64,000 nt of DNA, taken from contig NZ_JBMPIX010000019.1 of the NCBI RefSeq assembly GCF_049341065.1, positions 22,120 through 86,119 on the forward strand, read 5' to 3'. The notes beneath the pieces were generated by a model, which was not told the DNA's origin, did no database searches, and saw only the letters and a program-made list of their open reading frames with translations. Numbering within the stretch: the first letter of the stretch is position 1; every line of letters starts with the position of its first letter. The translations under genes were made by a program, and so were the position numbers. Shown piece after piece: positions 7,628 through 15,632 of this stretch. Source of the stretch: Pacificoceanicola sp049341065. Its GTDB lineage: Bacteria; Pseudomonadota; Alphaproteobacteria; Rhodobacterales; Rhodobacteraceae.

Positions 7628-9199
7628 TTAAGATTTCTGGAACATGGCCAACATGCGGCGCGTCACGAGGAAGCCACCGACAATGTTGATCGTCGCCACA
7701 AGCACGGCGATGGTCGACAGGAAGACCACCACACCGCTGCCCGACCCGATCTGAAGCAGAGCGCCCAGAACGATAATGCCGGAAATGGCATTGGTCACGG
7801 CCATCAGCGGCGTGTGCAGCGAATGCGCGACCCCCCAGATCACCTGGAAGCCGACAAAGCAGGACAGCACAAAGACGATAAAGTGCTGCATGAACGACGG
7901 CGGGGCAACAAGACCAAGCAGCGCCATGACCACGCCGCCAACGACCAGCAAGGTCGCCTGAGACTTGGTCTGCGCCTTGAAGGCGGCCACTTCGGCGGCG
8001 CGCTTTTCTTCGGCTGTCAGCTCTTTGGGCTTTTCTTTCTTCTGCGCCGCGATGGCCGCCACTTTCGGCGGCGGCGGCGGGAAGGTGATTTCCCCCTGAT
8101 AGGCCACGGTCGCGCCACGGATCACGTCGTCTTCCATGTTGTGATTGACCTTGCCGTCCTTCTCGGGCGTCAGGTCGGTCATCATGTGACGGATGTTGGT
8201 CGCATAAAGCGTCGAGGATTGTGCCGCCATCCGGCTGGGGAAGTCGGTATAGCCGATGATGGTCACGCCATTGTCGGTCACCACCTTCTGGTCCATCACG
8301 GTGCCTTCGACGTTGCCCCCCTTTTCGGCGGCAAGGTCAACGATCACCGATCCCGGCTTCATCGCCTTGACCATGTCCTCAAGCCACAGCTTGGGCGCTT
8401 CACGGTTCGGGATCAGCGCCGTGGTGATGACGATATCGACCTCGGGGGCCAATTCGCGGAACTTGGCAAGCTGCGCCTCGCGGAACTCGGGCGAAGAGAC
8501 CGAGGCATAGCCGCCGGTGGCCGCGCCATCCTGCTGCTCTTCCTCGAAATCGAGATAGACGAACTCGGCGCCCATCGATTCAACCTGCTCGGCCACTTCG
8601 GGGCGCACGTCGAATGCATAGGTGATCGCACCAAGACTGGTCGAGGTACCGATCGCCGCCAGACCGGCGACACCGGCGCCAACCACCAGAACCTTGGCTG
8701 GGGGCACTTTGCCCGCAGCGGTAATCTGCCCGGTGAAGAACCGGCCAAAGTTGTTGCCCGCCTCGATCACGGCGCGATAGCCAGCGATATTGGCCATCGA
8801 GGACAGCGCATCCATCTTTTGCGCGCGGGAAATCCGCGGCACCATTTCCATGGCGATGACATTGGCGCCCTTGGACTTGGCCAATTCCAGACCCTCGGCG
8901 TTGCCGCCCGGGTTGAAGAAGGTGATCAGCGTCTTGTCCTTGTTCAGGCGCTTGAGCTCCGTATCCGTGGGGATACGGACCTTGGCGATGATATCCGCCT
9001 CTTTCCAAAGCGCGGCGGCGGTGCCGACAACGGTCGCACCGGCGGCCTCGTAATCCGCGTCCGCAAACCCGGCAAGCGCGCCTGCGCTCTTCTCGATCAA
9101 GCACTCATAGCCCAGCTTCTGCAAGGCCGTTGCCGAATCCGGGGTCATCGCAACGCGCGCTTCCCCTGCTTCGACTTCCTTTGGCGTCCCAATTTTCAC
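7628..9199 (-). CDS. pntA: NAD(P) transhydrogenase subunit alpha
   Basis: 523 aa. The NAD-binding domain I (start KIGTPKE, middle GAGVAGLAAIGTS) is followed by a proline/alanine/lysine linker (residues about 370-410) and three to four C-terminal membrane helices, so this is the fused single-chain PntA form rather than the split PntAA/PntAB form. The GTG at 9199 is preferred as start: GGGGGAC precedes it at good distance, and the family N-terminus begins exactly there; an ATG five codons upstream lies before the ribosome site. It is first in the pntAB operon. Confidence 0.96.
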   Translation of the reverse strand: MKIGTPKEVEAGEARVAMTPDSATALQKLGYECLIEKSAGALAGFADADYEAAGATVVGTAAALWKEADIIAKVRIPTDTELKRLNKDKTLITFFNPGGNAEGLELAKSKGANVIAMEMVPRISRAQKMDALSSMANIAGYRAVIEAGNNFGRFFTGQITAAGKVPPAKVLVVGAGVAGLAAIGTSTSLGAITYAFDVRPEVAEQVESMGAEFVYLDFEEEQQDGAATGGYASVSSPEFREAQLAKFRELAPEVDIVITTALIPNREAPKLWLEDMVKAMKPGSVIVDLAAEKGGNVEGTVMDQKVVTDNGVTIIGYTDFPSRMAAQSSTLYATNIRHMMTDLTPEKDGKVNHNMEDDVIRGATVAYQGEITFPPPPPKVAAIAAQKKEKPKELTAEEKRAAEVAAFKAQTKSQATLLVVGGVVMALLGLVAPPSFMQHFIVFVLSCFVGFQVIWGVAHSLHTPLMAVTNAISGIIVLGALLQIGSGSGVVVFLSTIAVLVATINIVGGFLVTRRMLAMFQKS

Positions 9200-9344
9200 G
9201 GTTGTCCCCCTCATTCAGGAAATTTCCACGCCCCTTACGGAACGTCATTTGGCAATCGGTCTACAGTCCTGACCTACCGACCACAAGCTATGCGGCGCGG
9301 CCATGTCAGGCATCGCGCGCTGTAGATCACAGGTAACAGGTAAA

Positions 9345-9797
9345 TTAAACCCACCTTCTCGTTTGTTGCGTGTACTTGTGAAACTCAGCAAGAAACTTGC
9401 GCCTCAAGCGCGCTTCTTCCGGCTCGATAAAGCGTTTTTCGATAATCCAGACGAAAAGCGGGATCAAAGGCAGGCTCAGCACCGCGTCCCAATACAGGAT
9501 CATCCCGGCCAAAACGAGCGAATCGCCCAGATAAATAGGGTTGCGAGAACGTTTGAAGATCCCGCTGGTGACCAGCCGTGCGGCCTGCCGATGCGGGATG
9601 ATCGTGGTCTTGTGCCGGTTCATTTCATAGGCCGCGAGCAGCATCAGAACGAGCCCTGCCCCCACCAGAAGCCCGCCCAAAAGGTCCGCGACGACAGGAC
9701 CAAAGTTCAATCCCATGGCGTGGTAGGTCTTTTGCCACCAAGCCACAAACAGGCACCCCAGCAACCACACGGGCGGCATATCCAGCCATTTCATCAT
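9345..9797 (-). CDS. Isoprenylcysteine carboxyl methyltransferase (ICMT)-like membrane protein
   Basis: About 150 aa, four to five membrane helices. The C-terminal signature FKRSRNPIYLGD followed by EEARL and FHKYTQQTRRW is typical of the ICMT/phospholipid N-methyltransferase-like superfamily, integral membrane SAM-dependent methyltransferases; the RNP.Y and E residues bind SAM in relatives. Tandem ATG codons at 9797 and 9794 follow a GAGGAT site. The actual substrate in bacteria is generally unknown. It lies downstream of pntA in the opposite transcriptional sense of nothing nearby and is probably monocistronic. Confidence 0.85.
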   Translation of the reverse strand: MMKWLDMPPVWLLGCLFVAWWQKTYHAMGLNFGPVVADLLGGLLVGAGLVLMLLAAYEMNRHKTTIIPHRQAARLVTSGIFKRSRNPIYLGDSLVLAGMILYWDAVLSLPLIPLFVWIIEKRFIEPEEARLRRKFLAEFHKYTQQTRRWV

Positions 9798-10043
9798 TGT
9801 GCGATATCCTCGATTCTCACAGGCAAGGGCGCTGCGCCCCATTGGCGTATCAGCCCAGGACCATAACGCAACCTGTGCGCCAAGCGTAGGTCGTGGTCAG
9901 TCAAACAAGCGCCGCCGCGCGCTGGAACGCGCGTTGCGCAGGCGCGCAAATGTCGAAGGTGTGGGCTGCTGATCTTTTTGCCCGTCAAAAAGACAGCCCT
10001 GCCCACCCGCTGTGCGCGCTGGGACGTGCTGGGACGCGTAGCG

Positions 10044-10994
10044 TTATTCCCACTCCATTTCTTCATAGACGCGGCCGGCATTCTTGGTGGCCAGTTCCTC
10101 GAAGGTATCTAGATACTGCCAGCGGTCCTGATCCACGTAATAGGCCTCGGCCAGATCACCGCCCTCGTCGATATGGGCACCAATCTTCTCGCGCAGATCC
10201 CGCAGATATCCAACGGTTTCCAACGTCACCATCGCCATATTTGTCGGATGCCCATGTCCGGGGATCACGAAGGTCGCGCCAAGATCGGTGAACGGCCCTT
10301 CAAAGGTCTCGATCCAGCAGCTTGTGCAGGTGCCTTCAAAGATTGGCGGCATCCGCTCGTGAAAGGCCATATCGCCGGAAATGACGATGCCCCACTGCGG
10401 AATCCAGACCTGCGTGTCACCGGGGTCATGCGCCGGACCAAGATGCAGGGCCTCAAGGGTCACGTCGCCCATCTCGATGACATATTTATCGCTGAAAGAG
10501 ATGTTCGCAGGCACCACCCGCGTCCCTTCGGCCTTGTCGCGATTGTACCGTTGCATCCCCTGAAGGATGAAATCGCCATCCTCCTCGACCACCGCGATGG
10601 CATCTTCATGCGCAAGAATGTCGACGCCAAGATCCGCCCAGTAAGAATTGCCCAATATGGCATGCCCTTGACCGTTCTCATTGATCACCAGCTTCACCGG
10701 CTGATCCGTCACCGCCTTGATCTCTTCATGCAGGGCTGCCGCCAGACGCGCGCTTGCACCACCGTTGATCACCACGACCCCGTCGCCTGTCACCACAAAG
10801 GACAGGTTGTTGTTGTGTCCGGAGTTCTCGTAGGTCGGCGGCGCCGTCGCCCCGATCGCGGAATAGACCTGCGGGATCACCTGCACCGGCTTGTTGTACA
10901 ATTCAGACTGCGGATACATGTCCGCGATATCCTCATGCGCCCAGGCCGCGCTTGTCAGCAACGTGCCCGCCAAGACCAAACCCATCTGTTTCAT
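10044..10994 (-). CDS. Metallo-beta-lactamase-fold protein with degenerate HxHxDH motif
   Basis: 316 aa with a signal peptide (cleavage after SAAWA), so periplasmic. The fold is recognisable from FVVTGDGVVVINGG, LHLGPAHDPGDTQVWIP, ISGDMAF and VIPGHGHPT. The segment that normally reads INTHWHGDHVGGN reads INENGQGHAILGN, so the four metal ligands of HxHxDH become N107, Q109, H111 and A112. The later ligands H189, D208 and H247 remain. It may bind one metal or be non-catalytic. Relatives of the general type act on quinoprotein-associated or thioester/sulfur substrates, but nothing here fixes the substrate. A strong AGGGAGG ribosome site precedes the ATG. Confidence 0.85.
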   Translation of the reverse strand: MKQMGLVLAGTLLTSAAWAHEDIADMYPQSELYNKPVQVIPQVYSAIGATAPPTYENSGHNNNLSFVVTGDGVVVINGGASARLAAALHEEIKAVTDQPVKLVINENGQGHAILGNSYWADLGVDILAHEDAIAVVEEDGDFILQGMQRYNRDKAEGTRVVPANISFSDKYVIEMGDVTLEALHLGPAHDPGDTQVWIPQWGIVISGDMAFHERMPPIFEGTCTSCWIETFEGPFTDLGATFVIPGHGHPTNMAMVTLETVGYLRDLREKIGAHIDEGGDLAEAYYVDQDRWQYLDTFEELATKNAGRVYEEMEWE

Positions 10995-11121
10995 TGTCAG
11001 AACCCTCCCTCAAGACGCGCATACATTCGCATACGTGAATGCCTTTGCCAAGAAGCGACAGCCGACGCCTTGTCACAGCCCCACTCTGCGATAGGGTACG
11101 GCCAAACTCAGGGAGAAACAG

Positions 11122-11871
11122 ATGCTCACAGGCAAACACGCATTGGTCACCGGTGGCGGCACAGGGATCGGCCTTGCCATCGCGCAGGCCCTCGCCGCGC
11201 AAGGCGCAGAGGTCACCATCACCGGCCGCCGTCCCGGCCCGCTCGAGGCCGCAGCAAGCGCCCATATCCATCCTCTCGTCATGGACGTGATGCAGGAAGC
11301 TTCGGTCGTCCAAGGCATCGAAGCCGCCGTCAACGCCCGTGGCCCGATCCAGATCTGCGTGCCCAATGCCGGCATCGCCGAGGGCCGCGCCCTGCTGAAA
11401 ACCGATATGGATTTCTGGCGCCGAATGATGGCCACCAATGTCGATGGCGCGTTCCTGACGATCCGGGAATCCCTCAAATCCATGACCCAGACCGACTGGG
11501 GCCGCGTCATCGCCGTGTCCTCCATCGCCGGAATTCGCGGCCTCAAGGGCGCGCCGACCTACACCGCCAGCAAACACGCCCTGCTCGGCCTGATCCGCGC
11601 GCTGGCCGCCGATTACGCCACCAAACCCTATACCTTCAACGCGCTTTGCCCGGCCTATGTCGACACCGACATCGTGACCAGCAACGTCACCTCGATCATG
11701 AAACGCACCGGCATGGACGAAGCCGCCGCCCGTGATCTCATGGTCGGGGTCAACCCGCATGGTCGGCTGATCGCGCCCGAAGAAGTCGCCGAAGCCGCGC
11801 TGTTCCTCTGTGGTGACCACTCCGGAAGCGTCAACGGTCAGGCCATCCAGATCGCAGGCGGCGAAGTCTGA
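11122..11871 (+). CDS. Short-chain dehydrogenase/reductase
   Basis: 249 aa classical SDR. It has the NAD(P)-binding TGGGTGIG near residues 10-17, NAG in VPNAGIA, catalytic Ser in VSSIAG and YTASK as the Tyr/Lys pair, then CPAYVDTD. The basic TGRR after beta-2 suggests NADP preference. It is similar in layout to 3-hydroxyacyl or 3-hydroxybutyrate dehydrogenases and FabG-like enzymes, but the substrate cannot be assigned. GGGAG lies seven bases before the ATG. It is divergent from the MBL-fold gene and followed by a dispersed repeat. Confidence 0.93.
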   Translation: MLTGKHALVTGGGTGIGLAIAQALAAQGAEVTITGRRPGPLEAAASAHIHPLVMDVMQEASVVQGIEAAVNARGPIQICVPNAGIAEGRALLKTDMDFWRRMMATNVDGAFLTIRESLKSMTQTDWGRVIAVSSIAGIRGLKGAPTYTASKHALLGLIRALAADYATKPYTFNALCPAYVDTDIVTSNVTSIMKRTGMDEAAARDLMVGVNPHGRLIAPEEVAEAALFLCGDHSGSVNGQAIQIAGGEV

Positions 11872-11885
11872 CGCCCCGCCAAGCC

Positions 11886-11965
11886 TTTCACTGGTCCACA
11901 AATATCCCGGGGGAGTCGCCAAAGGCGACGGGGGCAGCGCCCCCCGGGCAGGCACCGCCTGCCTG
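11886..11965 (+). repeat. Dispersed palindromic intergenic repeat, copy 1
   Basis: The unit begins TTTCACTGGTCC, continues through AAATATCC and a GGGGG run, then nested hairpins (GTCGCC/GGCGAC and GGGGGC/GCCCCC). The same order of blocks occurs on the minus strand in the soxD-soxA gap (42701-42751). Sequences of this type are scattered through Rhodobacterales genomes in intergenic space, to my knowledge. It lies between the convergent SDR and TetR genes and may also serve as a terminator. Confidence 0.7.
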
Positions 11966-12000
11966 TTGAAAATCCTGCGCGCCGCAGGCGCTCTGCTGCG

Positions 12001-12591
12001 TCAAACCGCCAAGGCCGCGCCGAACAACCGCGCCAAACGGTCCAGATGCGCCAGATACCCTGCGTAATCCGGTGTCCGCCCGCCGGCCTTGGCCCCCTCC
12101 AGGGCCGCCAGCATGGTGCTGGCAAGATCCTCTGGCCTGTCCAGCAAGGTCACGCGCCCGGCGGCGGCCTCTTGCCGTAACCATGCGGCGAAGATCGCAA
12201 CCAGACGCTCGGTCCCATCGCGCGCAAGATCTGCGGCCACCGTGCTGCCGACGTCCACCAGTTCCGAGCCATGCGGGCTTGTCAGAAGCATCGCCATGAA
12301 CTCTCCGCCCTTGGCGCGAAAGGCGCGGGCCAGAACATCGGCAACGGGGCCAGGCTCGGACAGGGCCAAGGCCACCGCCTGCGCCGCATCTTCAAAGAAC
12401 ACCTGCACCGTCGAGCGAGCGATATCCTCTTTGCCCTGATAATACTGATACAGCGCAGGCCGCGACATGCCCGCCGCCTGTGCAATGTCCCCCATCGAGG
12501 TACGCCGGAATCCATATTGCGCAAAAACCGGGCAAGCCGCGTCAAGAATGGCGCGGCGCTTGACCTGATCCTTCAGAGTTGCATCTTCCAT
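12001..12591 (-). CDS. TetR/AcrR family transcriptional regulator
   Basis: 196 aa. The N-terminal helix-turn-helix is clear: RRAILDAACPVFAQYGF, then TSMGDIAQAAGMSRPALYQYY. The C-terminal ligand domain is variable and alanine-rich. The ATG at 12591 (MEDATLKD) is chosen because the domain begins right after it; upstream codons cover the divergent promoter. It is divergent from the molybdenum hydroxylase pair, and a perfect palindrome lies between them, so it probably represses those genes and itself. The inducing ligand is unknown. Confidence 0.93.
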   Translation of the reverse strand: MEDATLKDQVKRRAILDAACPVFAQYGFRRTSMGDIAQAAGMSRPALYQYYQGKEDIARSTVQVFFEDAAQAVALALSEPGPVADVLARAFRAKGGEFMAMLLTSPHGSELVDVGSTVAADLARDGTERLVAIFAAWLRQEAAAGRVTLLDRPEDLASTMLAALEGAKAGGRTPDYAGYLAHLDRLARLFGAALAV

Positions 12592-12620
12592 AATCAACAC
12601 CTGACAAAAACGCCGCAAAC

Positions 12621-12632
12621 TGTCAATTGACA
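12621..12632. promoter_or_regulatory. Probable TetR operator
   Basis: A perfect 12-bp palindrome TGTCAATTGACA is flanked by further half-site-like CTGACA (12635-12640) and TTGTCA (12654-12659). It lies in the 89-bp gap between the divergent TetR gene and the 2Fe-2S subunit gene, the expected position for autoregulation and control of the hydroxylase operon. Confidence 0.7.
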
Positions 12633-12680
12633 AACTGACATATTTCGGCAAAATTGTCAAAAACAGCGAAAGGACGCCCC

Positions 12681-13133
12681 ATGCCCGCAATCACCGTGAA
12701 TGGCACGGACCACGACGTGGACTTGCCCGAAGATGTGCCCCTTCTCTGGGTTCTGCGCGATCAGCTGAATATGACAGGCACCAAATACGGCTGCGGCGTG
12801 GCCGCATGTGGCGCTTGCACTGTGCACATCGATGGCGAGGCGGTGCGATCGTGCCAAGTGGCGCTTGGCGATGTCTGGGGCGAGGTGACGACAATCGAAG
12901 GGCTCGGCACCCCCGACACCCTGCACAAGTTGCAAAAGGCCTGGATCGACCATCAGGTGGCCCAGTGCGGATATTGCCAGTCCGGCCAAATCATGCAGGC
13001 CGCCGCGCTGCTGGCGGAAAACCCCGCCCCCAGCGATGACGACATTGACGCCGCGATGAACGGCAACCTGTGCCGCTGCGGCACCTACCCGCGCATCCGC
13101 GCCGCCATAAAATCCGTGACGGAAGGGGCATAA
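12681..13133 (+). CDS. 2Fe-2S subunit of a molybdenum hydroxylase (isoquinoline 1-oxidoreductase alpha-like)
   Basis: 150 aa small subunit of the xanthine oxidase family. It carries a plant-type ferredoxin cluster motif (YGCGVAACGACTVHIDG) and a second cluster motif (CGYCQSGQIM with NLCRCGTY). It passes electrons from the molybdopterin subunit encoded next. The ATG at 12681 follows AAAGGA; an earlier ATG at 12654 overlaps the operator. No FAD subunit gene is present, which matches the two-subunit isoquinoline/aldehyde oxidoreductase type rather than xanthine dehydrogenase. Confidence 0.94.
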   Translation: MPAITVNGTDHDVDLPEDVPLLWVLRDQLNMTGTKYGCGVAACGACTVHIDGEAVRSCQVALGDVWGEVTTIEGLGTPDTLHKLQKAWIDHQVAQCGYCQSGQIMQAAALLAENPAPSDDDIDAAMNGNLCRCGTYPRIRAAIKSVTEGA

Positions 13134-13136
13134 ACC

Positions 13137-15368
13137 ATGGCCAGCATAGGAAAAATCGCCCGCCGCAGCTTTCTGTTCGGATCGCTCGCCATCGTCGGCG
13201 GCGCCGCCTTTGGTGCGTGGTATGTCACCAAACCCGCCCCCAATCCGCTGGACCCGAAGGACGGCGCGCTCAACCCCTTTGTGATGATCAACGCGGATGG
13301 CATCACCCTGATCGCCCCGCATGCCGAGATGGGGCAAGGCACCCACACCACATGGGCCGCGCTTCTGGCCGAGGAACTGGACGTCACGCTGGATCAGGTG
13401 CGCGTCATTCATGGGCCACCCGCGCAAGCCTATTACAACAGCGCCCTGATGTCCGAAGGTCTGCCCAACAAAGGCTACGATGCCAGCGGGTTCCAGCATT
13501 CTCTGGCCGAGGCGATGGGCCATCTCGGCAAGGTGTTTTCCATGCAGGTCACGGGCGGCTCGACCGCCATGAAGGACGGCTTTGAACGCATGCGGGTCGC
13601 AGGTGCAGGCGCGCGCGAAATGCTCAAGGAAGCCGCAGCGCGGCGGCTTGGCGTCGACCGCGCCTCGCTCAGCACCAAGGGCGGCATGGTCATCGCGCCC
13701 GATGGGACTGAAATCGCCTATACTGATCTCGCCGGTGAGCTGGACGGGATCAAACCGCCCAAGGTCACCCTGCGCCCGCAGTCTGAATGGACCGTTCTGG
13801 GCAAACCCCAGCCGCGCATCGACATTCCCGGAAAATCCACCGGCACAGCGCAATTCGGCATCGACACCCGCCTGCCGGGGATGAAGTATGCCGCCGTGCG
13901 CATGGCCCCGACCCGCGCGGGCATGAAAAGCTTTGACGGCTTCGAGGCGGGGCGCATGCCCGGCGTCGAAAAGGTCGTGGATCTTGGCAACGGCGTCGCG
14001 GTGATCGCGAACAATACGTGGCTCGCCATGCAGGCCGTGAACGCCATCCCCGTCGAATGGGATGACGCGGCCTATCCCGCCACCACCGAAGCCGCTTTCG
14101 CCGCGTTGGAAACCGCCTTTGACACCGAGCCGGATTCGACCATGCGCGAAGATGGCAATTCCGACGAAATCCCTTCCGGCGCAACCATGCTGGAGGCCGA
14201 GTATCGCGTGCCTTTCCTTGCTCATGCAACGATGGAACCTTTGAACGCAACCGCTTGGTTCGAGGGCGAAAAACTGCGTTTGTGGTGCGGCAATCAGGGG
14301 CCGGTCTTCTTGCAAAAGGCCTGCGCCGATGAAGCCGGGGTCGATGAGGCGGATGTCGAGGTCAACGTCACCTTGATGGGCGGCGGTTTTGGCCGGCGCG
14401 GCGAATTCGACTATGCCGTGATTGCCACCCGCGTCGCCAAGGCCTTGCCCGGCACGCCGGTCAATGTCACGTGGTCGCGCGAAGAGGACATGACCCACGA
14501 CTTCTATCGCCCGCCCGCCATTGCGCGGATCAAGGGCGCGGTACAGGACGGCCTGCCGATCGCCTTCGACGCCAAGGTCTCCTCGCCCTCGATCGCGGCG
14601 CAGGCGCTCAAGCGTTGGATGGGCTTTGCCCCCAGTGGGCCGGACAAGAGCATTGTCGACGGCATCTTCAACCAGCCTTACGGCATTCCCAACTACCGGG
14701 TGCACGGCCATCTGGCCGATATCGCGCCGCCCTTGGGGTTCTGGCGCTCGGTCGGGGCCAGCTACAACGGCTTTTTCCATGAAAGCTTTATGGACGAGCT
14801 GGCTCATGCCGCCGGTGCCGATCCGATGGAAATGCGCCTGAAGCTGACCCGCGATGAATGGCTGCCCGGCTTTTTCTGCCTTGAAGCGGTGCGCGACATG
14901 TCCGGCTGGACGGGCAAGACACCCGAGGGCGTGGGCCGCGGTCTTGCCATGGTCTATTCCTTCGGCACCCCCGTCGCCATGGTCATCGAGGTCAAGGATC
15001 AAGACGGTCTGATCCGCCTGACCAATGCCTGGATCGCCGCCGACCCCGGCATCGCGCTGGACCCCGGTATCATCGAGGCACAGTTGACGGGGGGGATGGC
15101 CTATGGCCTGTCCGCCGCCATCGGAGAAGAGATCACCTTTGATGGCGGTGTCGCGCAACAGCAGAACTTCCCCGATTACGAGCCGCTGCGCATGTCGCAA
15201 ATGCCGCCTGTGCAGGTGCAGATCCTCGAAAATCAGGAACGGCTGAATGGCATTGGCGAGCCGGGAACGCCCCCCGCTGCCCCTGCCCTTGCCAATGCCA
15301 TCTTTGACCTGACGGGCAAACGAGCCCGAGAACTGCCACTTAACAAAACCTTCGACTTCTACGTCTGA
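13137..15368 (+). CDS. Molybdopterin-binding subunit, xanthine dehydrogenase family (isoquinoline 1-oxidoreductase beta-like)
   Basis: 743 aa large subunit. The N-terminus has a twin-arginine signal (ARRSFLFG followed by a hydrophobic stretch), so the complex is exported folded to the periplasm. Family motifs seen are AEMGQGTHT, GGGFGRRG, LGFWRSVGAS and the C-terminal GEPGTPPAAPALANA, where the Glu is the expected catalytic base. It starts 3 bp after the 2Fe-2S subunit stop, so the two are one operon. The substrate could be an N-heterocycle or an aldehyde; it cannot be told from sequence. No terminal cytochrome is fused. Confidence 0.94.
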   Translation: MASIGKIARRSFLFGSLAIVGGAAFGAWYVTKPAPNPLDPKDGALNPFVMINADGITLIAPHAEMGQGTHTTWAALLAEELDVTLDQVRVIHGPPAQAYYNSALMSEGLPNKGYDASGFQHSLAEAMGHLGKVFSMQVTGGSTAMKDGFERMRVAGAGAREMLKEAAARRLGVDRASLSTKGGMVIAPDGTEIAYTDLAGELDGIKPPKVTLRPQSEWTVLGKPQPRIDIPGKSTGTAQFGIDTRLPGMKYAAVRMAPTRAGMKSFDGFEAGRMPGVEKVVDLGNGVAVIANNTWLAMQAVNAIPVEWDDAAYPATTEAAFAALETAFDTEPDSTMREDGNSDEIPSGATMLEAEYRVPFLAHATMEPLNATAWFEGEKLRLWCGNQGPVFLQKACADEAGVDEADVEVNVTLMGGGFGRRGEFDYAVIATRVAKALPGTPVNVTWSREEDMTHDFYRPPAIARIKGAVQDGLPIAFDAKVSSPSIAAQALKRWMGFAPSGPDKSIVDGIFNQPYGIPNYRVHGHLADIAPPLGFWRSVGASYNGFFHESFMDELAHAAGADPMEMRLKLTRDEWLPGFFCLEAVRDMSGWTGKTPEGVGRGLAMVYSFGTPVAMVIEVKDQDGLIRLTNAWIAADPGIALDPGIIEAQLTGGMAYGLSAAIGEEITFDGGVAQQQNFPDYEPLRMSQMPPVQVQILENQERLNGIGEPGTPPAAPALANAIFDLTGKRARELPLNKTFDFYV

Positions 15369-15632
15369 AAAGCGGCCCTTTTCGGCCCGAACCGAAACAA
15401 TGCCAGCGCCCGGCCCCTGCGGTCGGGCGTATTGTTTCAAAATTCTTTCCAATTTTCGCAAATTTGCCACAATCTTGATTAATATTGTTTTAATCAGGCT
15501 GTTTGGCTTTCGAAATCAAAGGCTTCGCACCAGACTCTGCCTGAGTTTTACAAAACATCCGTCGCGCCATTGGCTGACGGATCGTTCCGGCACCGGCGCA
15601 AAGACCGGGCGGGATGAGGCAGGAGTATCAGT

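Noticed and set aside
12657..15470. A 937-codon open frame on the minus strand
   Set aside because: It is the antisense of the molybdenum hydroxylase genes. High third-position GC suppresses stops; the sequence shows no domain and the sense strand has clear motifs.
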